A stretch of DNA of 64,000 nt from Cavia porcellus (taxonomy: Eukaryota; Chordata; Mammalia; Rodentia; Caviidae), in assembly GCF_034190915.1 (NCBI RefSeq), contig NW_026947506.1:16119501-16183500 (forward strand), written 5' to 3'. Positions 62,358 to 64,000 of this stretch are shown one piece after another. How positions within the stretch are numbered: position 1 is the first letter of the stretch; each line of letters starts with the position of its first letter. Below the pieces are notes generated by a model that was given only the letters and a program-made list of their open reading frames with translations, searched no databases and was not told the DNA's origin. The position numbers and the translations under genes are program-made.

Positions 62358-63660
62358 AAATCAGCATTGTTATTTTTTGTGAAAGGAGATAAAATTAAAC
62401 ACAACAAAACAGAGCAAAATTGGACATAATAACGCAATGTAAGAGATATAAATTTCAAAACTAGATAATCTGAAATCTTCCCTATCTATCATGTTGTCTA
62501 TTTTTTTCTTCCAAATAGTTGTCCATGTCTTGCCACACAGAATTCATACTGAGAAACCTAGTATAAAATTAATCCAAACAGTCTGAGAAAGGAGTTTTAG
62601 GTCTTTAAAATCAGACAAAAAGGAAGTCACTAATGGCTGTGCTAGAATCGGTTGTTTGCTTCAAAATGCCTATGCATACTTTCATGTATGTGGAAACTCA
62701 GTTAAACACAACCAGCTTTAAAAAAAAAGACCATATTTTATAGAACAAACCAAAACATGGATAAAAGTATTGGGCTTCAAAGAGATGATCGAAGGAAATC
62801 CCCTCCTTACTACATTGCCTAGGGTCAACCTCTGAAGGGACGTCCAGATTACTGGCTCCGACATGCTAATGGGATAGGGGGAGAAGATGTGATGTTTGTT
62901 TCTCAGCCTGCAGGCTGGCAGACTCACAGCTGCTCATGGTGGGGAGAGGGTTTGCCTGGACTCCTGGCACTCCCAGCATGACCCATGTCCCAGGAAATGC
63001 CAGTGGAACTCAGTAATATTACTGTTTCCAAACATTGGGTCCAAGGAGTGAACTAGGTTAGTAGGAGATCTAAAAGCTCTGAGGAAGTAGCATTTACAGT
63101 TGTCCCACACTAGACTTTAGGTTTAGAGACATTCTGCCAATATTCACTGTTTGTGCCTGTCCCAAATCCATGTCCCTTGCTCCCGACACTGTATCAGATT
63201 ACCCAGAAGAACCACCTCTTCACTCCCAGCACACCTATTTCTCATGGAGCCTTGAATCTGCTCCCTTCACATTACTTCCCTGCAACTGGCTTTCACACAC
63301 ATGTGATCCCAAGGGAAAAGGTGCCTTATTGACCGATCTGTCCTGCTTTGCTCCTTACCACCAGAAAGGTATAAACACAGAGGGCCTACTGAGAACAGTG
63401 GCATGCTGGAATTACTATCCTCCACCCTAGCCTCTCATCTTCTGGAAATGGCAGGAAGACGATAGACCAGAGAACTCCCCCATATGAATGAGACAAAAGA
63501 AATTCTGGGCTAGTCAAACAGACTGTTTTCATAAACATATAGAAAAGACAGGTAGGATGAAAATTGACTGACTCTCACATTTTGAGTGAGACACACCTAG
63601 GGCAATTGGATTAGAATAGGGTGGGAAGAACCACCATAGGGTGGATCCTGTCCTAAGAGT

Positions 63661-63668
63661 TATAAAAG
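63661..63668 (+). promoter_or_regulatory. TATA box of copy 8 (gene beyond window)
   Basis: TATAAAAG with unchanged flanks; it implies a further gene copy starting just past the window end. Confidence 0.65.
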
Positions 63669-64000
63669 GGACACCAAGAAGGAAGAATCCTTTCTGTTTC
63701 CATGATGAGGTGGTTCCCTGCTTGAAACTTGGAATTCATATCCTTGCTTCCAGCCCAGATGAATTAGCCTCCTGAAAGGAACTCAGACGGGACTCAACAA
63801 GGCTTCGTATTTTAAGGTCTGTGCATTTTGGTGAGCTATTTCTTTGAGTGATCAAGAAACTTTTCAGAATTGACTTATATACTAGGAAATCTCAGTCAGC
63901 TTATTTCTAAATAAGTATTTCTTTTAATCTATAAACTAGGCTCTCTACTTGTGATTGCCATACTGCCCTGCCTGTCTTGGAACTGCTGACTGCAGTGAAA

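Larger units (their letters stand above)
61356..64000 (+). repeat. Tandem array unit 8, cut by the window end
   Basis: A-type 5' part, with the TTCCGGGCAA SINE variant shared with unit 3. It contains the SINE, CCTT tract, B1-like fragment, TATA box and leader. By the constant 411-bp spacing the start codon should fall at about base 64072, just outside the window, so no coding sequence of this copy is visible. Confidence 0.95.

Noticed and set aside
1..64000. CRISPR-like array, because of regular repetition
   Set aside because: The repeat is 8.76 kb with a eukaryotic gene, TATA box, poly(A) signal and rodent SINEs; there are no short repeats with spacers.

Overview
The window is rodent genomic DNA, probably from a muroid. 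The evidence is one ID-type SINE with target-site duplications per unit, an antisense B1-like fragment, and SPOP-like MATH-BTB genes of the kind that form tandem clusters (Tdpoz/Spop-like) in muroid genomes. It is not a bacterial or viral region. Almost all of it is one head-to-tail tandem array: seven complete copies of a unit of about 8.76 kb (8,745 to 8,777 bp) plus the first 2.6 kb of an eighth. No unique flanking DNA is present, so the array runs past both ends of the window.

Each unit has the same layout on the + strand. (1) About 2.3 kb of apparently non-coding DNA holds an ID SINE, a CCTT/TTCC-rich tract and an antisense B1-like fragment. (2) A compact promoter follows, with a CCAAT box on the minus strand (ATTGG) and a TATAAAAG box exactly 411 bp before the start codon in all copies where both are visible. 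(3) The presumed 5' leader has two tiny upstream ORFs and a candidate 109-bp intron. (4) An intronless 374-codon gene for a SPOP-like MATH-BTB-BACK protein follows. (5) A 3' UTR ends at an AATAAA about 450 bp after the stop. (6) About 4.4 kb of spacer closes the unit, with a CT/TA/TCTG compound microsatellite, a SINE-like fragment and a GT repeat, and no gene I recognise.

The seven genes are all intact and nearly identical. They align with SPOP residue for residue without gaps (374 aa in both), so they look like an amplified SPOP retrogene lineage. The substrate-groove residues of the MATH domain and the BTB dimerisation residues are kept. The CUL3-contact motif (phi-X-E, residues 233-235 of SPOP) is Lys-Gln-Gly in every copy. 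The most interesting hypothesis is therefore a multicopy family that binds SPOP substrates and pairs with SPOP but recruits CUL3 poorly. This is inference and needs binding assays.

The units are mosaics of at least two sequence types (A: units 1 and 2 and the 3' half of 5; B: the 3' halves of 3, 4, 6 and 7). Switch points lie inside unit 5 and near the unit 7/8 border, and unit 5 carries two divergent patches. This points to continuing unequal crossover and gene conversion.
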